Assembly (NCBI GenBank): GCA_030248295.1
Contig: JASANH010000138.1
Coordinates: forward strand, 682,001-746,000
Reading direction: 5' to 3'
From: Mesodorylaimus sp. YZB2_4
Taxonomy: Eukaryota; Nematoda; Enoplea; Dorylaimida; Dorylaimidae
DNA: 64,000 nt
This document shows, in pieces, positions 1 through 12,300 of the stretch. Each line of letters opens with the position of its first letter. Position 1 is the first letter of the stretch. Made by a program: the position numbers and the translations under genes. The notes below the pieces were generated by a model. It made no database searches. It was not told where the DNA came from and saw nothing but the letters and a program-made list of their open reading frames with translations.

Positions 1-548
1 TAACCACAAATCACAAACCGTCGCACTTCGTGTGACTCTGTCCAAAACCTTGGATGCCTGCGGTTTGTAAGTGTACGCAGAAACGGAAGTACTATTCATC
101 TCTTAGCAGTTTTGTGTTCTCTGATCAGCTGCTCATCATCACTTTATCTATCCCATCACAGTTCAATAGAATCATATGACCGATTGAATCAATAGGATTG
201 ACGGAGCTAGCAAAAAGTTGGAAACTGCATGACTGGGACTTTAGTTGGGCCCGGGTGTCGATCTCACGGCAGTCGCAGTATGGAGCCATAAATTTCAATG
301 CCGCGAAAACCAACCATTTATTTTTTAACGCTCACCATGCCTTTATCAGCACACGGAATAGGTACACTTTGTTTTGACGCACCATTGACCAGGCAAATCG
401 CAAACCGACATATAAGCAAGCTCCTGGTGCGCTAAATGACTGCCACATTTTAATCCACCGCTAAACTAGTCAATATATGTATTTGTCAAGGGCAATGACA
501 ATACAAGTGCATTCTTATTTCTTGTTTAGAAAATGCATTTTATTTCAG
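1..548 (+). other. Intron sequence upstream of the first visible RPL9 exon
   Basis: No coding exon could be supported here. The first visible RPL9 exon begins at 549 after a TTTCAG acceptor, at a point that corresponds to about residue 90 of the family, so the earlier exons must lie left of the window. I found no segment resembling the missing N-terminal half of L9 in this stretch, and no repeat. It is best read as part of an intron. Confidence 0.5.
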
Positions 549-1404
549 GGTTTTCGATACAAGATGCGATCAGTTTACGCCCACTTTCCAATCAACGTTG
601 CTTTGCAAGATAAAGGATCATTGGTTGAGGTATGTGGCACATTTCGCTTTTCTTCTTTTTTCACCATACCGTGTTATTTTGTTTCAGATTCGCAACTTTT
701 TGGGCGAGAAATACGTGCGACGCGTCCAGCTACCGAAGGGAGTATCAGCAGCCATGTCGACTGCTCAAAAAGACGAATTGATTCTAGATGGCAATGACAT
801 CGAGCTGGTTTCACAAGCAGGTAAACAACAGATTTTTGCTTCTCTTTCATTAGAAGACCTTCCCCGGGTCTGGCATGGATAAATGACCATGCATTCCCTG
901 GTTGTAGGGCTGAAATCAATCATTAGCTATTTGCTTCCGCGTTTCCTCCGGCTGCATTTTTATTTGGTAACCGTTAGTGGGAAAGTGTGGGACGATGCTT
1001 GAACTTGAAAATTCCGAATGTCGCGCATGAATGCCAGCTGGGCTGGGCTGATACTCAGGAGGATGGACCCAGCCGAGAGCCCCTTAGTTGATCTCTAACA
1101 GCAAGTGGGACCAGGATATTTTCTATGAAAATAGGCAAATCGAAACTGTCTCCTTACATACAAGCTATTATATTTCCTAATATGCCTGGGGCCGACCAGT
1201 GGCATCCTGATCTAACCTCTTGTCGAACCTATCCTTCTCCCGCCATAGGAACACTGCTATGCGGACTTTGTTTTGCTGTGTGCTCACTCGATCCTCGTTT
1301 TAGCCGCTCGTATTCAGCAGTCGACGTCGGTGAAGAACAAGGATATTCGTAAATTTTTGGACGGTATCTATGTTTCTGAGCGTTTGAACGTGGTTGAACA
1401 GTGA
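549..1404 (+). CDS. RPL9: 60S ribosomal protein L9 (uL6), 3' part
   Basis: Structural protein of the large cytosolic ribosomal subunit. Three exons are visible: 549-629, 688-820 and 1304-1404. Exon 1 reads [17 protein letters not shown], exon 2 [13 protein letters not shown] through [16 protein letters not shown], and exon 3 runs through [14 protein letters not shown] to the stop at 1402-1404. These follow the C-terminal half of eukaryotic L9 without gaps. All junctions are GT-AG and phases agree (0, then phase 1 at GCA-G/CC). The family is about 190 residues long; only about 104 are here, so the N-terminal exons lie outside the window. It is followed by a tetraspanin gene on the same strand. 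Identity is certain from sequence similarity; the exon edges are inferred from splice signals. Confidence 0.95.
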
Positions 1405-1803
1405 ACACGATAGAAGAGAATGCAAAGTTCGGAGAGGTTTATGAATGGGCGCTTTCCCCATCTCTGCGCAGCGCCTAATGTTTGCTATGGTCGAAAATGT
1501 TGTTATCGCTGTTGAAATCGTAAAATGACGATGATAATTGACTTTTTGCTGCTCGTTTTGTAAGGGGCGTTTGTAGTCGGGGCCGGGGGCGGTACAGCAC
1601 GCGTATTCCGAGCTGAGGGCCATGGAAAGAACTAGTTCGTTTGTCTCACTGTAAATGGCGAGTTGACTCGCGTTCACTGGCTCACTCGTTTCTGAAGTTG
1701 GGTGTATGGAGGTGTAGTCGTCCGGAAATACCCTGTATCGCACTCGACAACACTCGCATTCACTTTCGACGGGCACTGAACGTCCGCTGGGTTCGATTCC
1801 AGC
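1405..1803 (+). other. RPL9-tetraspanin intergenic region with a splice acceptor before the tetraspanin ATG
   Basis: Holds the RPL9 3' end and the tetraspanin 5' leader. A TTCGATTCCAG acceptor ends at 1803, two bases before the likely tetraspanin start codon at 1806. This fits either a 5'UTR intron or a trans-splice site. A longer reading frame runs upstream from 1641, but the acceptor and the poorer upstream protein argue against its use. Confidence 0.4.
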
Positions 1804-1805
1804 AA

Positions 1806-2822
1806 ATGGCCCGAACGCGCCGACGCCCCGCTTTTTTGAATCACAGGCCTCACATCAGTAGTTACCGATATTGGCTGTACGGGTTCAATTTGGTGTTGCT
1901 CATGGTCCTGTTCGCCTTCGTATCGATAACATGCAAGATCCTGCACAAGGATCGCATGTTCCTGTTCCCTTTGGACCACTCGGAGCCACTCATACTCTAT
2001 CTCTTCTGTGGTCCGCTGTTGCAGCTGGTGGACATCTTGACTGGTCTGCTGGGTGTTTGGCGCAGGAGGACCATACTGTTGACTTGCTATTGGTGGTTGC
2101 TGCTGGCTATTCTGTTGTGTGATTTGGTGATCGGCATTTTGTGGATATTCCGATGGCGATCACTCCACTCCACTTCCGGCAAGTATTTCATGGACAGCTT
2201 ACTGACTCAAAATGAGTCACCCGACTTTTGCCGAAGGTGGAACAGTGTGCAGAGTGAACTGTCGTGTTGCGGAGTGTACTCAGTTTCAGACTGGCATCGT
2301 GTGGACAATTTCTGCCAAGAGCAATTGGGGAACGGATCAGTGCCGCAGTCGTGTTGCGTTCAAGGAGTCATTGGTCAAATGGCTGAATTGTGTGGGCAGA
2401 ATGCGGGCGAGGAACCAACCAGCGCTGTGTTCATGGAAGAAACGACTCCGTCGGCCTCGGCTCGTCCGCCAGGGTGTCGAGATGTATTGATCAAGTGGCT
2501 GTATCGTCAAAGCAATATCATCTTCCTACTGGGTATTTGCGTGGTCGTATTTTTGAAGGTTGTGGGTCTAGTAATCATGAGAACAGAGATTCGCCAATTG
2601 GGAGACGAAATATTCGCAAGAGAAAATCGAAACGCGCTGATAGCACAGCCCAAGTTCAGTGTGGATCTATCGCCTTTCTCGAACAGTACCAGACACGGCA
2701 CTGAGATCGATTGTTCCAGATCGACTATTACCAATGGCAGTCTTCTGCACGTGGCCAAGGGCACGGAAGTTATACGCTTAGTGGTTACTGACTGCCATGG
2801 CGTGGACAAGGAAGAAAACTGA
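1806..2822 (+). CDS. Tetraspanin, single coding exon
   Basis: Four-pass membrane organiser protein of 338 residues when started at the ATG at 1806; an upstream in-frame ATG at 1641 would add 55 residues. I prefer 1806 because a splice acceptor ends at 1803 and the first membrane segment follows 20-30 residues later. Hydrophobic segments are YRYWLYGFNLVLLMVLFAF, then two closely spaced segments (LILYLFCGPLLQLVDILTGL and TCYWWLLLAILLCDLVIG), and a fourth near the C-terminal third (IIFLLGICVVVFLKVVGLVI). The large extracellular loop between TM3 and TM4 has the diagnostic CCG motif (SCCGVYSVSDW), a second Cys pair (QSCC) and further cysteines (PGC). The coding part has no intron, unlike its neighbours. 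The layout is loosely like peripherin/RDS, but I cannot assign a subfamily. Confidence 0.85.
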   Translation: MARTRRRPAFLNHRPHISSYRYWLYGFNLVLLMVLFAFVSITCKILHKDRMFLFPLDHSEPLILYLFCGPLLQLVDILTGLLGVWRRRTILLTCYWWLLLAILLCDLVIGILWIFRWRSLHSTSGKYFMDSLLTQNESPDFCRRWNSVQSELSCCGVYSVSDWHRVDNFCQEQLGNGSVPQSCCVQGVIGQMAELCGQNAGEEPTSAVFMEETTPSASARPPGCRDVLIKWLYRQSNIIFLLGICVVVFLKVVGLVIMRTEIRQLGDEIFARENRNALIAQPKFSVDLSPFSNSTRHGTEIDCSRSTITNGSLLHVAKGTEVIRLVVTDCHGVDKEEN

Positions 2823-3102
2823 TGACTGGAAGAAAAGCAATGTAGTCTGTGTGTGCTGACTGTTGGGCGATTTGATTTAGGATGACGGTATTCTGAAGGC
2901 TCTGCACGCTGCTTGGTCCAACTTGATTTACTTCATTGAAAGTACCAAGTCAGTACAGTAACATACAGCAGAGTGAAGTTTGATGTATGGACCAGAAGTA
3001 ACGAGGCGAACAAAACTGATGTATACTGAAAATGACAGAGAATGTAATACAGATTGAAAGCGAGCACGATGCACAAAGCACAACTGGCAAGAGCACGGAT
3101 CT

Positions 3103-3108
3103 AATAAA
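3103..3108 (+). terminator. AATAAA polyadenylation signal for the tetraspanin
   Basis: A canonical AATAAA lies 280 bp after the tetraspanin stop and 65 bp before the stop codon of the convergent cotransporter gene. The two 3'UTRs therefore nearly meet. Confidence 0.6.
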
Positions 3109-3172
3109 TTCGCTTAGAGTACTGTGATACGCAATAGCAAGTTCGTTGGGTATATCTAAATTATAACTGAAT

Positions 3173-6100
3173 CTAAGAGTAAAATGTAAGCACGGGCTGC
3201 TGATTCCCTCTGATCAAGAGAACTGGTGACAAGTCCTTCACTAGCATTTCTAACCAGGCCATATACAAACATGCAGACACACCGCCTCTTCTCGGTACTG
3301 GCATGCTGACCACGGTCAGTGACGAGTCTTTGGAGTACTGCAAGAGCAGGTCGCGAATCCTCAGGTTGCGATAGGTCTGAAAAAGTTTGGCTTCTTTTCA
3401 GTCCCCCAGGTGGTATGATGGGTTCCATCCTTTGCATGCCTACCCTCTCTTTCATCACTTCCAACTCTGTTTCTGTGATGTACACATTTGGAGACCGGTC
3501 CGGTACTGCATCGACTTTGAACGGGGAGATGAGTTCATTGAATTCATTGATTGTGGACAGTTTCGGCTCCACGTGCAGGTCAGTCAGCACGCAAATATCA
3601 GAAAAATCGATGCGGAATTTTTGTAGGAGGGCTGTGATACTAGAAAAGACTAATGTCCATGCCAGTGGACGGAATATGCATTGCACCTTACTTCTTGTGC
3701 TCATGCTGGACCGAGTGCTTTCCGCTAGCTCCAGTGAAGATGCGCAGTTTGGCACCGTTCAAAAAGGACCGGTGGTGGGTTAGAATGTATGGAATCAACA
3801 ATGTCAGACCTGAAACGACAGTTCAAAGTTACAAGAACTGACAAACTCGCCATGACACCACGCCAATTTCCAAAAACTAACCTCCATCGTCAGCCAGCCA
3901 CCAAACGTCAACAACGCCCTTTTTGACTTTAGTCTGAAACTGGTTTACTGATGCCAGAACTTCTCGTTGCGACTGTGACGTATTCAGTAGAGACAAATCA
4001 AAATTTTCCACAGTGGCAGCCAGCGCTTTTATTGTTTCCGTGCCCAAGGTATAAATCGAGGACGACTTGCGCTTGCTTTTCCTCGGCTTCAAACCATTGA
4101 CCCCATGATCACCGTCTGAGGTGATACTAGGGTTTCGTTCGATGGACTCTACTTTGAAAGTTTTGGATGTGATTTCGGGTGGTGTACTGTAACGTTGGGC
4201 ATCGCAAACGTTCTGCTCTCGCATGACGTTCATGTAATCAAGCCCGTCGCGGACTCGCAGCACACCGACGGCCATGTGACAATCGAAGGCCTCGCTAAAA
4301 TACAGAGGGTGAGGGCAATGCAGTTGGAAAGGCTAGGTTCTAGCTACTGTATGAGCTGGAAGTAATCATCGATTTCGTCTGCCGAGCATTGCTTCCAGTT
4401 GTTTTTGAATCCTAACATGACGATGTTTGGACGCAGCTTGCCGAGTCCTGACAACTGTAGCATGGCTTGGAATCCTTCTCGCATATTTATCCCGGCCACA
4501 GGCACATAAAACGCTTTGACTGATCGTTTCTGCAACCAGCCGTATATGTTCGAAGTCCAAGTCTTCAGACTATTGTACATCATGGCACTTGGCTGGCCCT
4601 AAAAATTTTTATTTACACGGCTCGTTAGACTAATAGGACTGAAGATTAAATGCACAGGTCATGAGTACCTTCACAAAGTGGCCAAGAATGAGTAAGCTCT
4701 TTTGACCAGTGATGTTCCTGACAAAGTCCACGAAAGCTGCTCGTCCAATTGGGTTTCCAGAGAGGGCTAAGATCTGTGGCCGATAGTTTTTCACGTGCTC
4801 CTCAGTAGCGAGTAGCTTGAGCATTCCATGCAAGGCCACATTGTACGTACGGGCTTGCGACGATGAGCCCCAGTTTACATCTGAAACTGCTCTTTGAAGT
4901 CTGATGCTGCGTGGCGTGAAAATCAAGCTTACCCGGTTTAGACCTCAGAATGTAGACGTATAAACACAATACGAACACGAAAGTCAGCAGAGCTGACCAC
5001 CAACTCATTAGAAACATGGCCATGACACAAAGTATGGCCCCAAGCAGAGACAGCCACTTGTTGTAGTAGCGAAAAGATGGACGCCATCCGGACGACTTTG
5101 CCAAGGAACAGTCGAAACAGGCGTAGTTGACTAAGGTATATGTTGCCAAGTAGAAGTTGGATATGAATGGAGCAATGGCATTCAGGTCACCTGAAGCAAC
5201 GACGCAGCTGGTATGACTTTCCAAATCCCACTACCTCCTCTTACCAACGCACACCATGACCAGCGAAATTAGGAAAGCTGCCGCGTATGCACGCCTTGGT
5301 TCATCGTTGCGACCGTACCCCTTCGATAAGTGTTCTAGCACAGGAAAGAGCCGGTCGCGTCCAACTGCCTAAAGTCAGTCGTTGTTGTTTGATGACCTAG
5401 ACTCTGCATGATGGCGTTATCACCTGAAGAAGCTTTGGACTAGACACTAGGCAAACCAAGCCAGAGCTCAGCGTAGCTGCGAATATTCCAGCCGTGATGA
5501 GCGGACCAAAGGCGCTTTCGAGCTCCATGACCTGCAAAGTCAAACTTGGGCAATCAGTTGAGGCCGCATTGAAGTGTGGGCCAGAGCACTTACCTGAAAG
5601 TGGTTCAGCAGTCCATACGGGCACGTGCCATTGCCAGAACAATCAATAACAGTCCCATTGAACAGGTCCACTTCGCCCGACGCTTCTCGAACGCAAGTAG
5701 CTGCGGGTAACCAGATAGCGGCCAAATACATCAGGAACGTTATAAGCAAGGCGAGCAAGGTGCCTTTGGGGATTGCTTTACCAGGTTCTTTCAAGTCTCC
5801 AGAGATGTTTGCTCCAGCCATGATACCCTGAAATAGGGATTTCACCACAGTAAAAAAAGTACAGATGGAAAAGAATGTCTAAATAAGCAGCTTACTGTAG
5901 CAGAAGGAAAGTAGACACCAAAGACTGAATAGAAATGCTCTCCTGTCCAGGCAGGTGGAATATTGCTGGTGAATGTCTTCCACGAGTATCCAGTCACGCC
6001 TCTGGCTTTCTTGTACTCGCTAACGGGTAGGAATGTGCCGATGACATAGTTCACATAAGAAATTAGCAAGATGACCAGAAGACCCAGCTGCGCCTTTGAT

Positions 6101-7166
6101 TCAAAGTCCACCCCGATGATAACTATAGCTATGAGCAGGCATAAGGTGCATACACCAAGGACTCGAATGTCGTTGCGACCACCATCAATAATTGCGATGT
6201 CGTGCGACTAAAGCAGTTTGCTTCTTGTTGGTTTCAGTGCACTGTGCCATTTACAAGGTGCCCTTACTTTTAGCAGATCTCGTACAGTTTCAGCGAATCC
6301 GACGGTGTGCAAGGCAGCGGCGAACGCATTGGCGATCGAAAACATGACACCCATGGAACCCCCGAATTCTGGTCCTAGTGATCTCGAGAGCATGTAATAG
6401 GCACCTCCTAAACTGGAACTCTTAGGTCTCAAGTCAAAGGCTATTTGTGCTCACCAGCCGCGCCTACCTCCTTTGATCTCTCCATTTGTGCTGATCGCGC
6501 ACATGGAAATGGCAGTTAGGGTGGTGACCACGTAGCTTAGGATGACAATCAGTGTAGCCAAAGCAACACCAGCTTGGCCAGTTATCCAGCTGAGACGCAA
6601 GTACAGAACGGCTCCCAGTATGCTCAGGATGCACCGCACCAAAACGCCTGTGATCCAACCGAATTTCACGGGTGCCTTGACTTTTGAAGGTGCTGAAACC
6701 TGAAAGGTTGAAGAGAATCATTGCATAGTTCTGCACCACCAGAACACAAAAACATTACCAGGGTGGCTTCGTGGATGCCACGAGGTTCTGGCAGGTCATC
6801 GATGCGTAAATGCAGTTCGGCCAGACTTGGTCGACTGGCTCGATCTCCGTGCATTCGCATGGAGATGATATTGCGATAATGATCAATATGGGGGGCCAAG
6901 TCAGTCACGCTCAAACGCCTAGGGTCAACAGCTACATGGTTCTGAGGACCGCTCGGAGTGATCTCTACATTATCAATAGAGTGATAGGGAGGAGGAAGGT
7001 TGGGAGATGGCGGAGTGCCAATGTTATTCTCGCTGTCGACCATCTCGGCGTGCGCGCTGGTGTCCACTGGTCGTCCTTCAGAAGTGTCGTCGAAGGCCTC
7101 ATTAATCAGATGCACTATATGAATGGCACCTTCACCACTCCCATATTTCACCCGTTCACCATCCAT
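3173..7166 (-). CDS. Na-K-2Cl / Na-Cl type cation-chloride cotransporter (SLC12A1/2/3 group)
   Basis: Electroneutral plasma-membrane transporter of Cl with Na and probably K. Fourteen exons (complement): 6759-7166, 6468-6699, 6268-6407, 5896-6207, 5594-5827, 5424-5531, 5245-5368, 4933-5190, 4669-4880, 4348-4598, 3882-4294, 3692-3809, 3444-3639, 3173-3376. They sum to 3210 nt, an intact frame of 1069 residues. The N-terminal domain has the NKCC signature IDHYR followed by RPSLAELH, with Thr88 just upstream near the WNK/SPAK-regulated threonine region, and a PPPY motif at 58-61. The membrane core includes [21 protein letters not shown] and [20 protein letters not shown]. The C-terminal domain has [16 protein letters not shown] and [12 protein letters not shown] and ends [15 protein letters not shown], as in NKCC/NCC and not KCC. 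The linker before KFRIDF is shorter than in vertebrates. I cannot tell NKCC from NCC specificity. Confidence 0.93.
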
Positions 7167-9390
7167 CGTCCGCCTAATACGTCAGCTCGGACTGGCTAAC
7201 TGGACTCAATTCATTCACTACCTGCGCGCGACTCGAGATAACCTAGTCGAATGACGACCAGTGTCCAGTATGCGCCGACGAGGCCCAGTTTTCCATGTCA
7301 CGATTTTCATGCCTTTCCGCTTCATTACCACGCCTATCCGCCCTGCCACATCAAGTTTGGCAGTTTTGGGCGTTACCCGTCAAACGACGCGTCAACGCCC
7401 ATTTCTTGACATTTTCTTACAAAATTACGGACACGAGTCGGAATCGGTGTTCTGCAGTTTTTATGCCATGCGTGGCAATTAACACGTTTGTGAGGACAGA
7501 CACTGGATACGCTGAGCACCTCTTTGCAGTACACTTGCCATAGCAAGCTAGTCTTTCTGATGAACCTATCAAGTGAATAAACGAGTAAGACCTTAAAAAA
7601 GCTGCGTTTACTCTATGAAGAGTCAATGAGAGCGAAACAGAGCTGTTGGCTGTTGACTATGCCGTTTCAAAAGGCCAATTGCTGCGGAAAGTACCCTAAC
7701 TTGTAGAGGAGCTGATACCTTATGGTCTCGATCATCAACGGCCTCCCAAGACAGGCCTCGCTGTGAGAATTCGGCAATGCTGAGTGCCGGCCGGCGGACG
7801 GAATTTGACGTTCGGGTATCATGTGGCGTCTTGGTCGGACTCGGTGGCGTCTGAAGAAGAAACGGAGCAATGAGCAAGAACCAGCGAGAGAAGTAGCTGT
7901 TCTCAATCTAAAGTTTGTCGAGTCGCCATCCTCGGCCTCCAGCCCTCTCGCTCTTTCGAACTCTGCTTCATGTTTTTCGAGCCACCGCTTTCTTGTCAAC
8001 TTTCTTTGCGTTCAGTGTATCGGGCGGCTAGCTGCACCTCTTGCCCGCCAACCATTCTCTGGCAAGTGCTGAGACTCTTTTCGAACCCTTTTATCGCCAC
8101 TTCCTCCGCTGTGAGCAGGCCAAGGGCGAAAAATTACTCTCATTAGCGTTCCACATAATACGTACCCGTCATCCTATTTCCGACAGGCCGCCCCTTAGCC
8201 AATGCATGGACAAGCTGACATCGGTTTAAGACCATGAAAACGACTCGAAAGACCCTCTATTTCAAGGAAGGCGAATTCTGGCAAAACATCGCCTCGCTGG
8301 ACGAGGGCTAGCCCCCGGCTAGAAGGCTAATGATTATTATTGGCCCCGCAGTCGCTTCTTCTCCCACTTGCTGATAATTCATGGACCGAGTCGAGCCTGT
8401 AATCTAGGATTGCCCTAGTTAGCTCCTAAATGCTTATTAAAAGGGCGACTCAGTTTAGGACTGTCACAATGCAGAAAAGATCTTTTTTGATCTTCTTTTG
8501 AGGACATTCGCCTTCTACGTTCGTTCTCTACGCCGTGGGAGGCAGTCAAACTGAGCAGCCTTTGTTTCGCTCAAGACTCATTAGTAGCTATTTTCTATTT
8601 CATAATTATCACTTCCGCATGCACTGGTATCCTTTTTGCAACGTTATCAGCCCAACAGTCTACCCACCGTGCCTGTCTGTGGGCGGTATTATGGCAGTTT
8701 TCTGATAGGCTAGTGTCCCGCCAGTGAAGCAGCTTTCCAGGTTCCAATTGCTTGTGGCTCTATCACTATAATCAGATTTTATGCAAGCTGCATTCTATTT
8801 GCCCTCGTATCCCACTTTGAAATGCGGCAATCACTCATTCGAAGCTAGACTACCAGCCAGGCCAGGACGACTTGGTTCAGGCCTAGCCTAGTTAATCAAC
8901 AGGTATAAGTTTCATCCTTTGGACGAATGTCGACTCAAAATTAATCGCTTTTTTGACAAGGCGCGCCTAGCTAAAGGTTAGCGAAGGCTACTTTCTTTGT
9001 TCGGAGGGAAGCAATAAGTACTGGCGCCAATTGTTTATGCACAGCCTCTCCGAGCCGCGAGTGCCCTCGCAGGTAAACAAAATTCCTCATAGCTTGGGCG
9101 GTAGCTCTGAAAGCGAGTAGCATTCTTTGATTTTCGAGTTTTCAAGGCCTTCTACATTTTAGGAGCTTACGGCGTGGGCACAAAATGCGAAGAATATGCT
9201 GTGCCTGTTTTTCTGGCATCAACTGTCGAGTTAAATAAAATACGCCAGAAATTATTCAAACGCTCAGGGAGACGCTTAATAGACTTGTCTGACTTTTAAT
9301 TAGTGAAAAAGCCTGGACGCATAGATAATTGACTCGTCCTGCGAATCAGGTACTTCAACAATAGCTTCTCTAACTTCTTCCTCTTCAATT
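7167..9390. other. Divergent intergenic region between the cotransporter and ARHGEF17
   Basis: This 2.2-kb region separates two divergently transcribed start codons and should hold both promoters and 5'UTRs. Several open frames of 60-110 codons occur on both strands, but none has a recognisable domain or coherent splice structure. I see no RNA gene or clear repeat. Short GCCTAG/CTAGTTAG-like words recur between 8300 and 8900, too irregular to call a repeat. Confidence 0.4.
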
Positions 9391-12300
9391 ATGTCGTCGT
9401 TGGCAAGTCGCTACGATTCTCCGAATGCTTATCATCACGCTCTTCATCCATCAAATTTGAACAGAACTGGTTCTAGAGGTGGAACTGCTCCTTTGACTGC
9501 TCCGCCTTTGGGCTCTCCCGTCGACGACGAGTCTCCCGCTTCCATTTCCCCATCCCCACGTCCTCGAAGTCGTATGACACCTGCGCACGACACGGGCTCT
9601 GATCAAATGCAGCCAAAAGCATCGGGCCATCAACAGAAAAATTCGGCCAATAAGCACCAGCAAAGGGACAAGAAACGGAACGCATCCCGCTACAGGCGAA
9701 GTGCCACCTTGTCGCCAGCTTCTGGTGCTCGTCGGAATCGTAGTCGATTTCAAAGAAACGATTCATCTGACTCGAATGGAGAAGACGGAGATGATGTGAC
9801 CTATCCACTCATGTCGGCAGTCCAACGAGGCTCGGCTGCTACGGCTATACTCAGAAGGCCATCAAATTTGGCCAATCACAAACGCAGTGCGTCTCCAATG
9901 CAGAACTCGAATGTGGGCAACCGGACAGTGCAGCGAAAGCCCGACCTGCCAAGGTTCGCCCGCAGCTCCTTACTCAGAAAAACATGCTCCGAGCCAACTG
10001 ATTTATTCGTGGAAGAATGCGACAGGAACAAGGTCGAGAAGATTCAGGACATTTTAAACTCGCTAGATTTCACTAAATTTCATTTAATCAATAAGAAATC
10101 AGCGCAGGTCAAACTAAATGCGACGTCGACCACCGCTAGTGGAAGTCGCCCACCGACAGGCCCGTTATCTCCATCGAACAGCCAAAGCAGTTACGCTTCG
10201 GGCCGTTCTTCGCCATTGGTAACACCGTCGCAGAGTCCGGATGAGACTTGGGCGACTCCTCGTGGATCGCTCTTCGTTCCCCCGAATCATCAATCGCCTG
10301 ATCGACCTTCAGCGGCTTCATTGGCTTTGACTCGACTAATCTTGAAAGGTGTGCAGAAAGAAGACCATAACGGCGAAGACGACTCTGACTTTATGTCCAC
10401 TGACATCGAAGAACTACGTGAAGCTGCACAAACCATAGAAGCACTAAGCAGGAGAAATCGACGTCGCCCAAACGAATTGAAAATGGAACCGTCAAAGAAC
10501 GGATCTGATCAACTGATTGACTTGCCGGAAACTCCGATAGCACCTCAGTTGCCTCTGGGTCAGTCACTGACTTCTTCAACCTCTACTCAACATCTAACCG
10601 ACGAGACATCGAGCGTTGCCTCAACACCAGCCATTGAATCCAAGAACGCTGAAACTTCAGCTTCTAACAGCTCATTAGCTTCTTCGTCGACATTACCACG
10701 ACGATCAGGTATTACGACACGATTAGGTGGACAGCCTAGAGGAGTTATGCAGTTCTTGCCGTCTGTAAAAAGCTCCGAACTGCTATCAAAAACTGCATAC
10801 GAAAGTTATTTGGCCAATAAGACACGCCGTGCTTACCAGGCGCAGCCTAATTCTCGCAGTAGTGCTTGTTCATCTAATGAGTCATCTACCTTGGATATGT
10901 CTGCAACTTCGACTCTGACGGCTGCTCAAATGCTGCGTCGGAAAGTGTCCATGCCGGATCAGTTGTGTCAGGTAATAGGACCATCACAGAAATGCAGTCT
11001 GATTCATACAGTTGTGTCAGGTAATAGGACCATCACAGAAATGCAGTCTGATTCATACAGTTTGTATTGCAGTCGCGGTGTTTTTCCCTCCTTATCTTTC
11101 AGCTAGGACGGGGCCAGTTAGGACTACCATTTTCCACCGCACCTTGTTGCACATCACATGCCAGATAGAGGAACACGTTTCGTGTCTTGCTAACCTGACA
11201 TGTCTGTTGAGTCGGTGGTAGGGAAAACAGAACTGTGTGTGCTAAACACATGCCCAACGTATGATCAATCCTTTTTTCTTAGGCTGGTCAAGACTCTTAT
11301 CGATATCACTCTTATCGGCAAGTAGTGCAATACAACCAAATACAGGACGCCCTTGAACCGAAGTCTGACGCTACCCTCGATCAAACATCGACTTCTGGCG
11401 ATAACTATGATCTATTTGACAGGAAGATGTCAGCACCAGCCGTGACCATGACCGAATCCAACAGCAAGTCTCAGACGCGCTACAGCTCTTTTCGAACAGA
11501 TACAGGTCCCGTGGGCAACCGCAGTAGCAAGCTGCTACGTCAATACAGTCAGCAGGATCGACAGTATTCAGACTCAGAGTCGGCTGTCATGATGGTCGAG
11601 ACTTCATCGTCGCCGCCTCCAATGGAGGCGTCTTCGTTCAAGGGGGTCGATAGTTTGGGTAGTTTCAGTCGCTTCGGCCGCTTATTGAAATCTTTACGAA
11701 CGAGTCGTCAGAATTCGCCCGAGTTGGATGCGGCCAGTGCTCTGAGTCCAGCCAGCTCGGACAGTCCTTTATCCTCTCCTTGCCCTTCGGAGCGCAGTCC
11801 GCCCAATGTTGGTCAGCTGCCTCAGTACAGCCAACACCACAGACACGATCAAGCCATTGAGCCGCATCAGATACGACCACGGTCACAAGCAGCCACGGCT
11901 GACGGGTTCAATGCTGCGGGAGGTATGATGAGCCAGAGTTGGCATGGAGGTGTGTCCAAGATGCACTGTGATCTCAACTCTCTGGCTGCTGCGGGTTCAA
12001 GCGGGGCCGCGGGAACAGCGGCAATGTCCGACAGTGACTCTTCCATGATGCAAGCTGATTTGCTATTGTGGCAGAAGCGGTCGAAAGGATCTCTACGAAG
12101 GCATCAGGTAAGCGAATGCGCAAGGAGTGCTCTGTGCTTGCACGCGTGACACTTTGCTAGCTTGATCGGGTAACTGAGGACAAAGCGTAACTTGAGTCGT
12201 AGGAAGTGCACTATTTAGGTGCATTGAGAGATACATTGGCCAGGGACGGAAGTGCTATTGAAGACAGGTCATAATCCATCAACTGAATAAACTCCATTTG

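Noticed and set aside
1641-1805. 55-residue N-terminal extension of the tetraspanin frame
   Set aside because: A splice acceptor ends at 1803 and the extension lacks tetraspanin features; the ATG at 1806 is a better start.
1790-1808. tRNA T-arm-like GGGTTCGATTCCAGC before the tetraspanin
   Set aside because: No anticodon or acceptor arm around it; it is better explained as the splice acceptor TTCCAG.
3173-7166. Assignment of the cotransporter to the K-Cl (KCC) group
   Set aside because: The C-terminus has KFRIDFSD and ends [15 protein letters not shown] and the N-terminus has IDHYR...RPSLAELH, which are NKCC/NCC features.
7623-7999. Minus-strand 110-codon open frame between the cotransporter and ARHGEF17
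   Set aside because: No domain, no splice partners and biased composition; it probably lies in a 5'UTR or promoter.
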